Source: Leptospira idonii
Lineage (GTDB): Bacteria; Spirochaetota; Leptospiria; Leptospirales; Leptospiraceae
Assembly (NCBI RefSeq): GCF_004770995.1
Contig: NZ_RQHW01000047.1
Coordinates: forward strand, 434,001 to 498,000
Length of the DNA: 64,000 bases
Direction of reading: 5' to 3'
The notes under the pieces were generated by a model. That model was not told the origin of the DNA and did not search any database. It saw nothing but the letters and a program-made list of their open reading frames with translations. The translations under genes were made by a program, and so were the position numbers. This document shows, one piece after another, positions 1-10,746 of the stretch (the first letter of the stretch is position 1; each line of letters starts with the position of its first letter).

Positions 1-650
1 ACGAAGAAACCACTCCCGATCCAAGTCTCGAGGAATATCTGGGAAATATCTCGCTGATTACGAGTGAAGACAATACGAAAGATTTAGCAGATTATGTAAT
101 TCTAATGACGGTTCACAATGCGAAAGGTTTGGAATTCAAAAACGTCTATATGGCGGGAATGGAAGAGGGAACCTTCCCTCATTTTTTGGCAAGCGACAGC
201 AAAGACGGTTTGGAAGAAGAAAGAAGACTCTGTTATGTGGCGGTCACTAGAGCCAGAGAAAAATTGGAAATCAGTGTTTCCAGATACACTCGTAAATTCG
301 GAGAAGTGGAAGCCAGAATCCCTTCTCGATTTTTGGAGGAGATTCCGAAAGAATATCTGATCGGAGAATGGATCGAATCCGCTTACGGAGTGAGAAGACC
401 GGAAAGAACGCCTCAAGCTTCCGGGATTAGTACGAAAGGAACGCCTGAGGATAAATACGAATCCATTTCCGCCCAAAAATCTTCCGGCGAATACAGGGTA
501 GGAATACGAGTTAGACATAAGGTTTATGGAGAGGGAAAGATCATCTCCATTTCGGGCACGGGGGACAATCGTAAGGTAGAAGTGCGTTTCGGTGCCCATA
601 CGGAGAAAAAATTCTTATTGGCATACACACCCTTAGAGATAATCTCTTGA
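1..650 (+). CDS. UvrD/PcrA-family superfamily 1A DNA helicase, C-terminal part
   Basis: Only the 3' end is in the window; the frame is open from base 3 and the start lies upstream. The visible part is the end of helicase domain 2. It shows SF1 motif V (TVHNAKGLEF) and motif VI (CYVAVTRAREKL), which bind nucleotide and couple ATP hydrolysis to 3'-5' unwinding. The tail, from about codon 115 of the visible part, is the poorly conserved C-terminal extension and ends in a small beta-rich stretch (RHKVYGEGKIISI), which resembles the Tudor-like end of PcrA/UvrD that contacts RNA polymerase. This family acts in nucleotide excision repair, mismatch repair and clearing of stalled replication or transcription. 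UvrD, PcrA and Rep cannot be told apart from this fragment. Confidence 0.9.
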   Translation, partial: EETTPDPSLEEYLGNISLITSEDNTKDLADYVILMTVHNAKGLEFKNVYMAGMEEGTFPHFLASDSKDGLEEERRLCYVAVTRAREKLEISVSRYTRKFGEVEARIPSRFLEEIPKEYLIGEWIESAYGVRRPERTPQASGISTKGTPEDKYESISAQKSSGEYRVGIRVRHKVYGEGKIISISGTGDNRKVEVRFGAHTEKKFLLAYTPLEIIS

Positions 651-666
651 ACTAAAGAGAGGTTTT

Positions 667-1101
667 ATGAGAAAGTTGATCGTCCTTTTCCTATTCTCCT
701 TTATATTCACGGCATCCGTATCTGCACAAGCAAGCGGAGGTTTGGCGGAAGAATTCACTAAACTGGAAGATTACCTTAGAAATAAAAAACAATCTCCCGA
801 AGAGAAGAAAAAAATCTTCGAGTCCAATATTCTAAACTCGATTCGCATCACTTTGAATCGACGACTTGCCGATCCGAAGAAAGAATTGAAAGACTTAAAA
901 ATCCAGGACGTTCAGACTGAGCGTTTGGAAGGAACGAACAATCTGTTCGTAAAATATAAAAATTTCTATATATCCTATTCTTATGCGGTAGATCCTGAAG
1001 AATACTTAACCACTCCCGTGGAAGAGAAACTTTTGGAAAAACCTGCAGGAGCGGATTTAAATGCTTCTCCTCACCAAGATGAGAAAGCGCAGGCGAAATA
1101 A
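667..1101 (+). CDS. Secreted protein of unknown function
   Basis: A 144-residue protein with a clear N-terminal signal peptide: lysine/arginine start, hydrophobic core, and an Ala-x-Ala-type end near residue 21 (SVSAQA). There is no lipobox cysteine, so it should be released to the periplasm or exported. The mature part is lysine/glutamate-rich with a probable helical first half. I do not recognise a domain. It follows the helicase by 16 bases with an AGAGAGG ribosome site and is followed 15 bases later by the phosphatase gene, so it probably belongs to the same transcript. Confidence 0.75.
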   Translation: MRKLIVLFLFSFIFTASVSAQASGGLAEEFTKLEDYLRNKKQSPEEKKKIFESNILNSIRITLNRRLADPKKELKDLKIQDVQTERLEGTNNLFVKYKNFYISYSYAVDPEEYLTTPVEEKLLEKPAGADLNASPHQDEKAQAK

Positions 1102-1116
1102 CTTTTTCGAGTTTCA

Positions 1117-1989
1117 ATGGGCAATGAAGATTTTGTAGAAGTATGGAATTGGGTGTTGGAGGCAGGGGATCAAATCCTTGCCATTTACCAAACCGATTTT
1201 GCAGTGAAAGACAAGGGAGGAAATGATCCGGTTACGGAAGCGGATCTCCTCGCCAGCGAATTCCTTCAAAAGAAAATTTCCGAAAGATTTCCTAAACATG
1301 GTTTTTTATCCGAAGAAATTCGTGACAATTCGGATCGTTTGGACAAAGAATGGGTTTGGATTTTAGATCCTATCGACGGAACCAGAGAGTTCGTGAAAAA
1401 AAACGATCAGTTCGCACTCAGCCTCGGTTTGGTTCGAAATGGAACACCTGTTTGGGGAGTGATTTTTAATCCTGCTACGGGAGAGTTTTTCTCCAAATTG
1501 GATTCTACTTTTTTCATCAAACTCACTCCTCCTTTTTTCACTGCCGAAAATTTGGAAAAAATTCTGCTCACTTCCAAATCCGTTTTTTCTCATGAAGACA
1601 TCGATTTCGGCAAGGAACACAAACCTATTTTGAATGTTTCTTACTCTGAAATGAAAGAAGGTCTTTTCGAAGATTCCTTTTGGAAAGACGGTTTTGAAAT
1701 CAAGGCGATGGGAAGCATTGCTTACAAATTAGGCTTATTATCCGCAGGTCATGTGGATTTGATCGTTTCCTTAAAACCCAAAAACGAATGGGATATTTGT
1801 GGCGGCATATCTTTGTTAGATGAAGAGAATTTCAAATATTTCCCTTTGAAAAAAGATTCCAATTATTCGTTTAACAGAAAAGATACGAAATCCTTCGGAC
1901 TTGTTGCGGGAAACAAAAAGGCTGTAGGATATTTGGAAAAACTGGTTTCCATTTCCACCTTGTCGGAAAGGGTAAAAGACAAGTGGTAA
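1117..1989 (+). CDS. Inositol monophosphatase family protein, CysQ-like
   Basis: A 290-residue member of the lithium-sensitive Mg-dependent phosphatase superfamily. The metal site is visible: DPVTEAD near 37-43, SEE at 65-67, DPIDGTREF from 84, and a C-terminal WDICGG near 225 that supplies the last aspartate. DPIDGTREF, with Arg-Glu-Phe after the GT, is the form typical of 3'(2'),5'-bisphosphate nucleotidases (CysQ), which clear phosphoadenosine phosphate left by sulfate assimilation, rather than of true inositol phosphatases. Substrate is inferred from this motif only. It overlaps the following glycosyltransferase start by seven bases, so the two are translationally linked. Confidence 0.85.
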   Translation: MGNEDFVEVWNWVLEAGDQILAIYQTDFAVKDKGGNDPVTEADLLASEFLQKKISERFPKHGFLSEEIRDNSDRLDKEWVWILDPIDGTREFVKKNDQFALSLGLVRNGTPVWGVIFNPATGEFFSKLDSTFFIKLTPPFFTAENLEKILLTSKSVFSHEDIDFGKEHKPILNVSYSEMKEGLFEDSFWKDGFEIKAMGSIAYKLGLLSAGHVDLIVSLKPKNEWDICGGISLLDEENFKYFPLKKDSNYSFNRKDTKSFGLVAGNKKAVGYLEKLVSISTLSERVKDKW

Positions 1990-3116
1990 ATCCCATACGA
2001 ATCGCTATGGATGCCCGACCTCTCTCCACCCGCATCTCCGGGGTAGGCAGATTGATTGCGGAAACCATCAAGGCCTTTCCTCATCCTGAAAAATATCATT
2101 TTTATCTATTCACCCATCTTCCCATCCATCCGGACCATCTTTCCGTATTGAACTTACCGAATGTGACTTTGGTTTCCGGAGGAGGTTTTTTCCGTTGGAA
2201 AGGAGGATTGTATTATAATCTCTATCTTCCTTGGATCTTGAGATGGATGCCTATCGATCTTTTTTGGGGCTCTCAGCAGATCCTCCCTCCTTTTTTACCT
2301 GGTAAAATCCAAGCAGTACTGACTTATTGCGATTTGGTTTTGTATCTTTATCCTAAAACCATGCGCACTCTGGCAAGATGGCAGCAAAGATTATTCCAAA
2401 GTTATTCCGTGCATAGGGCCGCTTATATTCTTTCCATTTCCAGACAGACAAGTGATGATATGTGTGCGTATTTTGATTATCCTACGGATCGTACGGATGT
2501 CTCTTATCCTGGAGTGAATCGAAAAGAAATAGATGAGCTTTTAAAAAAAGATCCTTCCAGAAGAATACAAGACTTAGGCGAAGATTTCATTCTTACCGTT
2601 TCCACAATCGAACCCAGAAAAAACTATCCTTTCCTTTTGAAAGTATTTCGGGAATACAGAAGGATGAATCCCAAAGATCACAAACATTGGGTGATTGTGG
2701 GAAAAATAGGATGGGAAAACAGTGAATTCATTGAAGAGCTGAGACAGGAACAATCCTTATTCAAAGACCTCCATATTCTGGATTCCGTGGGAGATTCCGA
2801 TCTTCAGCATATCTATAAAAACTCAGGGCTCTTTTTGTTCGCTTCGCATTACGAAGGTTTTGGGATTCCCATGTTGGAAGCGATTTACCATAAAAAATAT
2901 TGTATGGTTTCGGATATTCCCACTTTCAGAGAGATCGGTGGGGACGGAGTGACTTATCTTCCTTACCAAACGGAAGAAGATGCGAAAGAGTGGGCTTTGG
3001 AAATTTTTAAATTTTATCAAAATCCCATCCAACCGGGTTCTGACATTTCCAAGTTCACTTGGGAAAATGCCGCCTCAGTTACGGAGCAGACATTTCAAAA
3101 GATATTGAATCTTTGA
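1983..3116 (+). CDS. GT4-family glycosyltransferase
   Basis: A 377-residue GT-B fold glycosyltransferase. The N-terminal domain begins MDARPLS...SGVGR, the nucleotide-sugar enzyme signature; the C-terminal Rossmann half contains STIEPRKNYPFLL and the E-x7-E motif (YEGFGIPMLEA, near residue 295) that holds the donor sugar nucleotide. It is cytoplasmic or peripheral at the membrane and probably builds LPS or another surface glycan; the acceptor cannot be read from sequence. The start taken is GTG at 1983, inside the end of the phosphatase gene; ATG at 2007 is an alternative but lies within the conserved N-terminus. It ends tail-to-tail with a small minus-strand gene, overlapping it by about 22 bases. 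Confidence 0.88.
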   Translation: MVNPIRIAMDARPLSTRISGVGRLIAETIKAFPHPEKYHFYLFTHLPIHPDHLSVLNLPNVTLVSGGGFFRWKGGLYYNLYLPWILRWMPIDLFWGSQQILPPFLPGKIQAVLTYCDLVLYLYPKTMRTLARWQQRLFQSYSVHRAAYILSISRQTSDDMCAYFDYPTDRTDVSYPGVNRKEIDELLKKDPSRRIQDLGEDFILTVSTIEPRKNYPFLLKVFREYRRMNPKDHKHWVIVGKIGWENSEFIEELRQEQSLFKDLHILDSVGDSDLQHIYKNSGLFLFASHYEGFGIPMLEAIYHKKYCMVSDIPTFREIGGDGVTYLPYQTEEDAKEWALEIFKFYQNPIQPGSDISKFTWENAASVTEQTFQKILNL

Positions 3117-3502
3117 AAGAATCCCTTCTTTTTCCAGACGATTCCGGAAAATAAAATCAAATTCTTTTGGGAAATAGATTCCACATGGAGATGGAATTTG
3201 TCGGAAGTCATCGCTTGGACTTTCGCCTTCCATTCCTTCGAAAGATCTGTAAATTCCAGGGTGTCTGCGTAAATTTCCACAGGGTTTTCCCAAACGATTG
3301 TCGTTTTGGATTTTTCTCTTTCAAAAACGGAACCATCTTGTCCCTTTTTATGGGACCACAAAACTTCCGTTTGTGCATTATTTTCGTAGGGTTCTTTTTC
3401 CGTCAGAATCATGGAAAGGCCGGAGCCGGACCATTTTCCTCGAGCGTAAATTTTCCATTCCTCGAAAGAAGAGAAGTAGTTGTAAGGGCGAAAATTCAGA
3501 AT
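3095..3502 (-). CDS. Hypothetical protein without a standard start codon
   Basis: The minus-strand frame reads as a believable protein of about 135 residues, rich in beta-type alternation and tryptophan (for example WENPVEIYADTLEF). The first ATG is at 3412, but convincing protein sequence continues upstream of it (FSSFEEWKIYARGKWSG) to an in-frame stop at 3512-3514. No ATG, GTG or TTG lies in that extension. An ATT at 3502 and a CTG at 3499 follow a good AGGA at a usual distance, so a rare start codon is possible; otherwise the gene begins at 3412 or has lost its 5' end. It is divergent from the TlpA-like gene, whose ATG touches this frame's upstream stop. No domain is recognised. Confidence 0.5.
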   Translation of the reverse strand: MLNFRPYNYFSSFEEWKIYARGKWSGSGLSMILTEKEPYENNAQTEVLWSHKKGQDGSVFEREKSKTTIVWENPVEIYADTLEFTDLSKEWKAKVQAMTSDKFHLHVESISQKNLILFSGIVWKKKGFFQRFNIF

Positions 3503-3513
3503 TTTATATTCCT

Positions 3514-4014
3514 ATGAGAACTTCTCTGTCCATTTTATTTTTCGTTTTGCTTCCATCTCTCATTTTTTGCAAAAAGAGTGATGTCTCTCCTTCTCAAAAA
3601 CTCATCGATCTAGATGTTTACACTACAAAAAAAGAAAAGTTCAATCTTTCCGAAGCGAAAGGAAAGGTTGTCGTTTTGGATTTTTGGGCTACTTGGTGCG
3701 AGCCTTGTTCCAAAGCGGTTCCAGTGATCAATCGTTGGAAGTCTTCCGTGCCGGAAGAGGATTTTTTATTTTTGGGAGTGAACACGGACACGGAAGCGAG
3801 TGTGCAAGAGATTGAAAAACATAGCGAAAAATTGGATATGAAATACAAATCCGTCTTGGATCCGGATTGGAAACTAACTGAAAATTACCAAGTGGAAGGA
3901 ATGCCGTGTCTTATCGTTTTTGGAAAAGATGGGCGCATGCTCTATCGTCAATACGGTCTTCAGTCAGAAGATTTGGCGGGACTCATTGTACGTTCCAGAG
4001 TTTGGAATGATTGA
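3514..4014 (+). CDS. TlpA-like thioredoxin-fold lipoprotein
   Basis: A 166-residue thiol-disulfide oxidoreductase. The start chosen is ATG 3514, giving a lipoprotein signal peptide that ends LIFC at cysteine 18; the open frame runs further upstream, but that part has no signal-peptide character. The thioredoxin domain has the redox motif WATWCEPC and the cis-proline loop EGMPCLIVFGKDGR. Unusually the residue after the cis-proline is also cysteine. Family members reduce periplasmic disulfides, often for cytochrome c assembly or envelope protein repair; no cytochrome gene is nearby, so the partner is unknown. It would be membrane-anchored and face the periplasm. Confidence 0.85.
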   Translation: MRTSLSILFFVLLPSLIFCKKSDVSPSQKLIDLDVYTTKKEKFNLSEAKGKVVVLDFWATWCEPCSKAVPVINRWKSSVPEEDFLFLGVNTDTEASVQEIEKHSEKLDMKYKSVLDPDWKLTENYQVEGMPCLIVFGKDGRMLYRQYGLQSEDLAGLIVRSRVWND

Positions 4015-4108
4015 TATTTTCTTTATAAATTTGTGCGATGCCAAATAAAACAAACGTTAGCAAAATTGTTTCGAAAGAGTTTTATCTGTGGAAAATGTCT
4101 TGACTGAG

Positions 4109-4125
4109 TGACTTCGTACAAGTCA
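4109..4125. promoter_or_regulatory. Inverted repeat upstream of the acyl-CoA ligase gene
   Basis: A perfect inverted repeat, TGACTT-CGTAC-AAGTCA, lies 44 bases before the acyl-CoA ligase start. A further direct TGACT copy sits at 4101-4105, just after a TTGACT that could serve as a -35 box. The size and position suit an operator for a TetR- or FadR-type regulator of fatty-acid use, but no regulator gene is in the window, so this is inference. Confidence 0.4.
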
Positions 4126-4169
4126 GCTAAATATACCTTTTTACGTATAGATCCAGAAAGGAGTCAATA

Positions 4170-6107
4170 ATGCCAGCCAATTTGCCCGAACTCTTCCAGC
4201 AGAGTGCTGAAAAATTTGGGAACCGCCCCGCCTTTGTTAGTAAAGACGAAACAAAGAATTACAAACCAGTTACTTTTAAAGAAGTTTATGAATTAGGATT
4301 AAATCTTGCAGAAGCCCTAATCGATTTAGGAGTACAAGCAAGAGAAAACGTCGCTTTACTTGCGGACAATCGTTTGGAATGGATCGTCAGTGATTACGGA
4401 ATCTTGATGTCCGGAGCTGCCGATGTTCCTCGTGGAACAGATATTACCGATTCTGAAATCGTATATATTCTCAATCACTGCGAAGCAAAAGTTGTTTTCT
4501 TGGAAAACGATAAGATGTTGGAGAAGTTCCAAAAGAACAGATCTCAATTCGAATTCGCGAAAACATTGGTCATTATGGATGCTAAGTCTACCGCTACGGG
4601 AGTTCTCAAACTTTACGATTTGATCGAAAAAGGAAAAGAGTTGAGAGCGAAAGGTTCTCGCAAAGCGGAAGAAAGAGTCAAAGGAATCAACTCCGAAGAT
4701 CTATTTACAATCATTTATACTTCAGGAACTACAGGTATGCCGAAAGGGGTTATGTTGAAACATTCCAATATGCTTCACCAAACAACTAGCATCCTTTCCG
4801 AAATGATCGATATCAAAGCGGAAGAAAGAATGTTGTCCATCCTTCCTGTTTGGCACGTATTCGAAAGAGTGTTCGAATATCTTGCGATTGCTGCGGGATG
4901 TTCCACTTATTACACGAACGTTCGTGACCTAAGAGACGATATGAAAAAAGCAAAGCCTACTTTTATGGCTTCCGCTCCTCGCCTTTGGGAAAGTATCTAT
5001 AATGGAATTTATACGAGAATCAGCGATCCAAAACAAACTCCTGCAATACGAAGAGGTTTGTTCAAATTAGCTTACTTTTTCTCCAAACATTTCAACGCTT
5101 CATTGCGCTTCTTGAAAGGGAACAAAGTCGATTATACTGGCAGAAACCCGATCGTTTCTTTGGGAATGGGGATTTACTCTTTCGTGGTTCTTGTTCTTAC
5201 AGCTCCTCTCTATTTTGTTTTGGATTTAATCGTTCTTTCTAAAATCAGAGAAGCCACAGGCGGGGAATTGAAAGCTTCCGTGTCCGGTGGTGGTGCCCTT
5301 CAAAAACATGTGGATGCATTCTTCAATGATATAGGAATCAATGTTTTGGAAGGATACGGTATGACAGAGACTTCTCCGGTCATTTCCGTAAGAACTTTCA
5401 AACAATTGATCCAAGGTTCTGTGGGAGCGATCACTCCTCAGGCAGAAGTTCAAATCCGGGACGATTCCGGAAAAGTTCTCACTCATATGGATGCAAACCA
5501 GAAGGTTCTTGCCGGTAAAATCGGACAAAGAGGTGTGATCCACATCAAAGGACCTCAAGTGATGAAAGGGTATTATAAAAACCCAGAAACCACTGCGAAA
5601 GTATTGAAAGATGGTTGGATGGATACCGGAGACATCGGTATGTTCAATTTCAAAAAGACTTTGACCATCACCGGTCGTGCTAAGGACACTGTAGTGCTTC
5701 TTGGCGGAGAGAACGTAGAGCCGGTTCCGATCGAAAACAAACTGACCGAATCTCCTTATATCTTCCAGTGTATGGTGATAGGACAAGATCAAAAGAACTT
5801 GGGAGCGATCATTATTCCTGATTTCGATAAATTAGCCGAATGGACGAAAGAAAACGGAATCAGCGAGACCGACAAACAGAAGTTGATTGAAAATCCGAAA
5901 GTTGTCGATTTCTACAAAAAGGAAATCAAGGCTCTCAATAATACGAAAACCGGATTTAAGTCTTTCGAACAAGTCACTCCTTTCTTTTTGATTACAAAAC
6001 AGTTTGAAGTGGGAGATGAGATGACCAACCTTCATAAAATGAAGCGCCACCTCATCGCAGAGAAATATAAAGAAAAGATCGCCAGCTTGTACGCTACTGA
6101 TAACTAA
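4170..6107 (+). CDS. Long-chain acyl-CoA ligase (AMP-binding)
   Basis: A 645-residue ANL-superfamily enzyme that activates a fatty acid to acyl-AMP and then acyl-CoA. The P-loop-like motif [11 protein letters not shown] sits near residues 183-193, [10 protein letters not shown] supplies the adenine-binding motif, and MDTGDIG plus GRAKDT mark the hinge before the C-terminal cap. A hydrophobic stretch near residues 330-355 is typical of the long-chain (FACL/LACS) branch and suggests membrane association. Leptospires live on long-chain fatty acids as carbon and energy source, so this is likely part of beta-oxidation or lipid recycling. It stands alone, with AAAGGAG before the ATG and a strong terminator after the stop. 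Confidence 0.93.
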   Translation: MPANLPELFQQSAEKFGNRPAFVSKDETKNYKPVTFKEVYELGLNLAEALIDLGVQARENVALLADNRLEWIVSDYGILMSGAADVPRGTDITDSEIVYILNHCEAKVVFLENDKMLEKFQKNRSQFEFAKTLVIMDAKSTATGVLKLYDLIEKGKELRAKGSRKAEERVKGINSEDLFTIIYTSGTTGMPKGVMLKHSNMLHQTTSILSEMIDIKAEERMLSILPVWHVFERVFEYLAIAAGCSTYYTNVRDLRDDMKKAKPTFMASAPRLWESIYNGIYTRISDPKQTPAIRRGLFKLAYFFSKHFNASLRFLKGNKVDYTGRNPIVSLGMGIYSFVVLVLTAPLYFVLDLIVLSKIREATGGELKASVSGGGALQKHVDAFFNDIGINVLEGYGMTETSPVISVRTFKQLIQGSVGAITPQAEVQIRDDSGKVLTHMDANQKVLAGKIGQRGVIHIKGPQVMKGYYKNPETTAKVLKDGWMDTGDIGMFNFKKTLTITGRAKDTVVLLGGENVEPVPIENKLTESPYIFQCMVIGQDQKNLGAIIIPDFDKLAEWTKENGISETDKQKLIENPKVVDFYKKEIKALNNTKTGFKSFEQVTPFFLITKQFEVGDEMTNLHKMKRHLIAEKYKEKIASLYATDN

Positions 6108-6135
6108 AATCGGAAGCTACAGAACTGGATGTTCG

Positions 6136-6169
6136 AAAAAACCGCCTTCTTTCGAGGCGGTTTTTTTTT
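6136..6169 (+). terminator. Rho-independent terminator after the acyl-CoA ligase gene
   Basis: ACCGCCT (6141-6147) pairs perfectly with AGGCGGT (6155-6161) around a seven-base loop. The stem is extended by an A run on the left and a T run on the right, with nine T following. It lies 28 bases past the stop codon. The A-run makes it usable from both strands. Confidence 0.9.
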
Positions 6170-6207
6170 GCTTTCTTCTTTTTTCCCATTTTGCCGATAG
6201 ATTTTAT

Positions 6208-6873
6208 GTGAATCCTTTGGATGGCCAAGCCTCATCAATACTAGAACCTTCCGTTTTTTACCCTTATCTCCATCAGGATTATTATGGGATGGACTCTTTG
6301 TTTTTGTCCCCTTTGCAGAAAAACGAGATCTGGGACTTTCAAAATGTTCCTCAGTTCCATCCTGCATTTTTGGCTTTTTTAACCCTTCGTTCTTTTCTTG
6401 TTTTTGAATCCTTCGGAGCACCTCTCCAAGTAAGAGGACTTTCCCGTATTTGGAAAACGTATCTTTCTAAGTCGGGTTATTTCAAAAAGAATTCCAATTT
6501 GGTCACTTTAGAATTCATTCCCGATTTACTTTCCTTAGGCGAAGAAGAGATTTCCCATACTGAAATTTCTTTTCAGGATTCTTGGAAATACAAAATGAAT
6601 TGGGAAACCACTGAGAGAGACAAAAAAGTCGTTTTTTTCTGTGCTTCCGGGAGAGACCAAGAAAAGTCCGCAAGTCTTTCCGAACTTTTATCCCAGTTTT
6701 TGATCGATTCCCAAAAGGCGAATCATTTAACAAGGGCTTATATTCGAAAAGAAACTTCCTCTTATTTGTATCTTCAGTCTCCGGACCAAGTGCATCCCAG
6801 AGTATTTTTCCGCGAAAATACGAAGGAACTTTCCCCTTTTCTGCTTTTTATCGCAGAACTATCTCCTTTTTAG
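6208..6873 (+). CDS. Hypothetical cytoplasmic protein
   Basis: A 221-residue protein of unknown function, started at GTG 6208. It has no signal peptide or membrane segment. The sequence is rich in aromatic and serine residues, with a compact predicted alpha/beta second half (KKVVFFCASGRDQEK). It ends four bases before the convergent LAN-domain gene. The protein-like composition of this strand and the absence of a better frame are the support; I recognise no family. Confidence 0.65.
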   Translation: MNPLDGQASSILEPSVFYPYLHQDYYGMDSLFLSPLQKNEIWDFQNVPQFHPAFLAFLTLRSFLVFESFGAPLQVRGLSRIWKTYLSKSGYFKKNSNLVTLEFIPDLLSLGEEEISHTEISFQDSWKYKMNWETTERDKKVVFFCASGRDQEKSASLSELLSQFLIDSQKANHLTRAYIRKETSSYLYLQSPDQVHPRVFFRENTKELSPFLLFIAELSPF

Positions 6874-6877
6874 AACT

Positions 6878-7507
6878 TCATTCTCTTAGATTCAAAGAGC
6901 GGACAATATGCAATAATTTCGCCGCTTTTTCGATGATATTCGATGTTTCTAATATTTCTTGTTTGATTAAAAATTCGTAGTTTAACAGAGATGCGATGAA
7001 ATCGATAGGGAAAGGATGTTTGGATATGTGATTCATCTTCATGATGAGGGATTCATCCGCTCCCTCCGCCAGAAGGATTCTTTTGGTGAGCATCAAAAGT
7101 TCGTCTAAAACCGCTTTGAATTCATCGTTTTGTTTTTGAAAACCTTCCTGTGGAATTTTTTCCACAGTGGCGATGAGAAACGGATCTTGGGATTGGTACT
7201 CCAGTAATTTGGCAGTTCCCAAACCTTCCAAAATGATATTGGATCTCCCGTCAGGAAGTCTTTCCTTTTGGATGATATGACCCCATCCGAAAATTTCAGG
7301 GATGGGAGGAATTCCCAGACCCTTCCATTCTTTGGGAAAGGGCGCCATTGCCATTTCACTTCCGTTTTCCAGGCAAAAATCGAGCATCATCTTGTATCTT
7401 GGCTCGAAGATATGCAAAGGCAGAAAAGTTCCCGGGAAAAGGAATACTTCCGGCAGGGGGAATATCGGCAACGTGAAGGTTGACACGAAAAAAGGATTCC
7501 TATTCAC
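6878..7507 (-). CDS. LAN (Lon N-terminal) domain protein
   Basis: A 209-residue protein matching the substrate-binding N-terminal domain of Lon protease without ATPase or protease domains. The hallmark is at residues 14-37: FPLPEVFLFPG followed by PLHIFEPRY. Stand-alone LAN proteins are widespread and are often annotated as peptidase S16; they have no protease active site and probably bind proteins. It is divergent from the heptose kinase gene, with about 45 bases between the starts, so the two may share a promoter region. Confidence 0.88.
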   Translation of the reverse strand: MNRNPFFVSTFTLPIFPLPEVFLFPGTFLPLHIFEPRYKMMLDFCLENGSEMAMAPFPKEWKGLGIPPIPEIFGWGHIIQKERLPDGRSNIILEGLGTAKLLEYQSQDPFLIATVEKIPQEGFQKQNDEFKAVLDELLMLTKRILLAEGADESLIMKMNHISKHPFPIDFIASLLNYEFLIKQEILETSNIIEKAAKLLHIVRSLNLRE

Positions 7508-7552
7508 TGTTAAGCTGTAAATCTAAAAAGACCAGAAAGAGAAGAGAAGCAT

Positions 7553-8569
7553 TTGAAAATCAATTCCTTGAAATTGCAAGAAACGTTCCTCCGTTTAAAA
7601 GAACAAAAAATCATGGTGATCGGGGATCTTATCCTGGATGAATATCTATTCGGAACTGTGGATCGCATTTCCCCCGAGGCGCCCGTTCCTGTTGTTTGGG
7701 TGAGAAACGACAAACACACTTTGGGAGGCTCCGGGAACGTCATCCAAAACCTTTCTTCCATAGAAACCAAGTCCATTGTAATGGGTAGATTGGGGAAAGA
7801 TAAGGCGGGAGACTTGATGAAGTCCCTGATACTCAAGGGAAATGTGTCCGAAAAAGATCTTCGACTGCTAGAGTCCGAGACAATTCCCACTATTTTAAAA
7901 ACCAGAATCATCGCCTCACAACAGCAAGTTTGCAGGGTGGATCGGGAAGAAATCGTCCCTTTGACTCCTGATGAGGAAAATTTCGTTTTAGAACAATTTA
8001 AGTCTAAAATCGGGGAATGTTCCGCAGTGATCGTATCCGACTATGACAAAGGTTATTTGACAAAAAAAGTGATCGAAGAAGTGATTCGGATCGCTGTGGA
8101 AAACAAAGTCATCGTAACTGTCGATCCTCAGATCAGTCATTTTTTTCTATACAACGGGATCGACATCATGACTCCGAATCATCACGAAGCAGGAAAGGCC
8201 TTGGGGAAAAAATTGGAAACGGAAAAAGATATCGAAGCTGCCTGCATCGAAATTTCCGAAAGAATCCGTCCCAAAGCGATGATGATCACCAGAGGCGACA
8301 AAGGTATGACGATCTATGAGACGGACACTAAAAAGTTTCACCATATCCCCACTGTCGCCAAAGAAGTGTTTGATGTGACTGGGGCGGGGGATACTGTCAT
8401 TTCCACATATACCGCTTTTCTTGCCGCAGGAATGTCCATTCACGAGGCGAGCCTGATCTCCAACGCAAGTGCGGGAGTCGTTGTTGGGAAGTTAGGTGCT
8501 GCTACCGTGACTCATAAAGAGATCGAAGACAATTTAAAACAATTGGGTCTTTTGGAAGAGGCAAAATAA
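7553..8569 (+). CDS. rfaE1: D-glycero-beta-D-manno-heptose-7-phosphate kinase
   Basis: A 338-residue PfkB/ribokinase-family kinase, equivalent to domain I of HldE. It phosphorylates heptose-7-phosphate at O-1 in ADP-heptose synthesis for the LPS inner core. Signature stretches are GDLILDEYLFG near residue 24, SPEAPVPVV, and the catalytic DVTGAGDT near residue 275, where the aspartate is the base. The start is TTG at 7553. The next gene, for the second HldE activity, begins at the base after the stop, so the two halves of the bifunctional enzyme of enterobacteria are split here but co-translated. Confidence 0.93.
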   Translation: MKINSLKLQETFLRLKEQKIMVIGDLILDEYLFGTVDRISPEAPVPVVWVRNDKHTLGGSGNVIQNLSSIETKSIVMGRLGKDKAGDLMKSLILKGNVSEKDLRLLESETIPTILKTRIIASQQQVCRVDREEIVPLTPDEENFVLEQFKSKIGECSAVIVSDYDKGYLTKKVIEEVIRIAVENKVIVTVDPQISHFFLYNGIDIMTPNHHEAGKALGKKLETEKDIEAACIEISERIRPKAMMITRGDKGMTIYETDTKKFHHIPTVAKEVFDVTGAGDTVISTYTAFLAAGMSIHEASLISNASAGVVVGKLGAATVTHKEIEDNLKQLGLLEEAK

Positions 8570-9058
8570 ATGAGCTTTTATTCTTCTCTTTCTTCCAAAC
8601 TCGTTCCTTCCGAGAAAATCGAAGAGATCCGTTCTTCCTTGGAAGGTAAAAAAATCGTTTTTACCAACGGTTGTTTCGACATCTTACATCCAGGTCATGT
8701 GGAGTATCTTTCTCGTGCCAGAGATTTAGGAGATCTGCTTTGGCTGGGACTCAACTCGGATGATTCCGTGAAAAGACTGAAAGGTCCTAGCCGACCCTTA
8801 AATTCTTTGGAAGATAGAGCCAAAGTTTTGGCAGGGCTTGGATGTGTGGATTTGATCTCCGGTTTTGAAGAAGACACTCCTCTTCGTTTGATCGAAAGAG
8901 TGAAACCCAAGATTCATACGAAAGGTGGGGATTATGTGAAAGAAAAACTTCCCGAATTTTCTCTCATCCAATCGTTGGGCGGAGAAGTGGTCATTTTGCC
9001 CTTTTTACAAGGGAAATCCACAACCTCTCTTTTGGAAAAAGCTAAATCCTCTCTCTAA
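8570..9058 (+). CDS. rfaE2: D-glycero-beta-D-manno-heptose 1-phosphate adenylyltransferase
   Basis: A 162-residue nucleotidyltransferase, equivalent to domain II of HldE. It transfers AMP to heptose-1-phosphate. The cytidylyltransferase-like motif NGCFDILHPGHVEYL is near residues 33-47 (HxGH is HPGH), with GLNSDDSVKRLKG following, as in the family. It directly abuts rfaE1. A separate phosphatase (GmhB) is needed between the two steps and is not in the window. Confidence 0.93.
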   Translation: MSFYSSLSSKLVPSEKIEEIRSSLEGKKIVFTNGCFDILHPGHVEYLSRARDLGDLLWLGLNSDDSVKRLKGPSRPLNSLEDRAKVLAGLGCVDLISGFEEDTPLRLIERVKPKIHTKGGDYVKEKLPEFSLIQSLGGEVVILPFLQGKSTTSLLEKAKSSL

Positions 9059-9122
9059 ACGTATTGATTTTGGGGTAAACTCTCCCAGTCTGTAAAAAAC
9101 AATTCATTTCCTGAGGTCCGAT

Positions 9123-10745
<1,623 letters not shown>

Positions 10746-10746
10746 T

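Noticed and set aside
5226..5792. A 188-codon minus-strand frame inside the acyl-CoA ligase gene
   Set aside because: It lies wholly within a strongly supported gene, has no domain or ribosome site, and its composition is that of antisense sequence.
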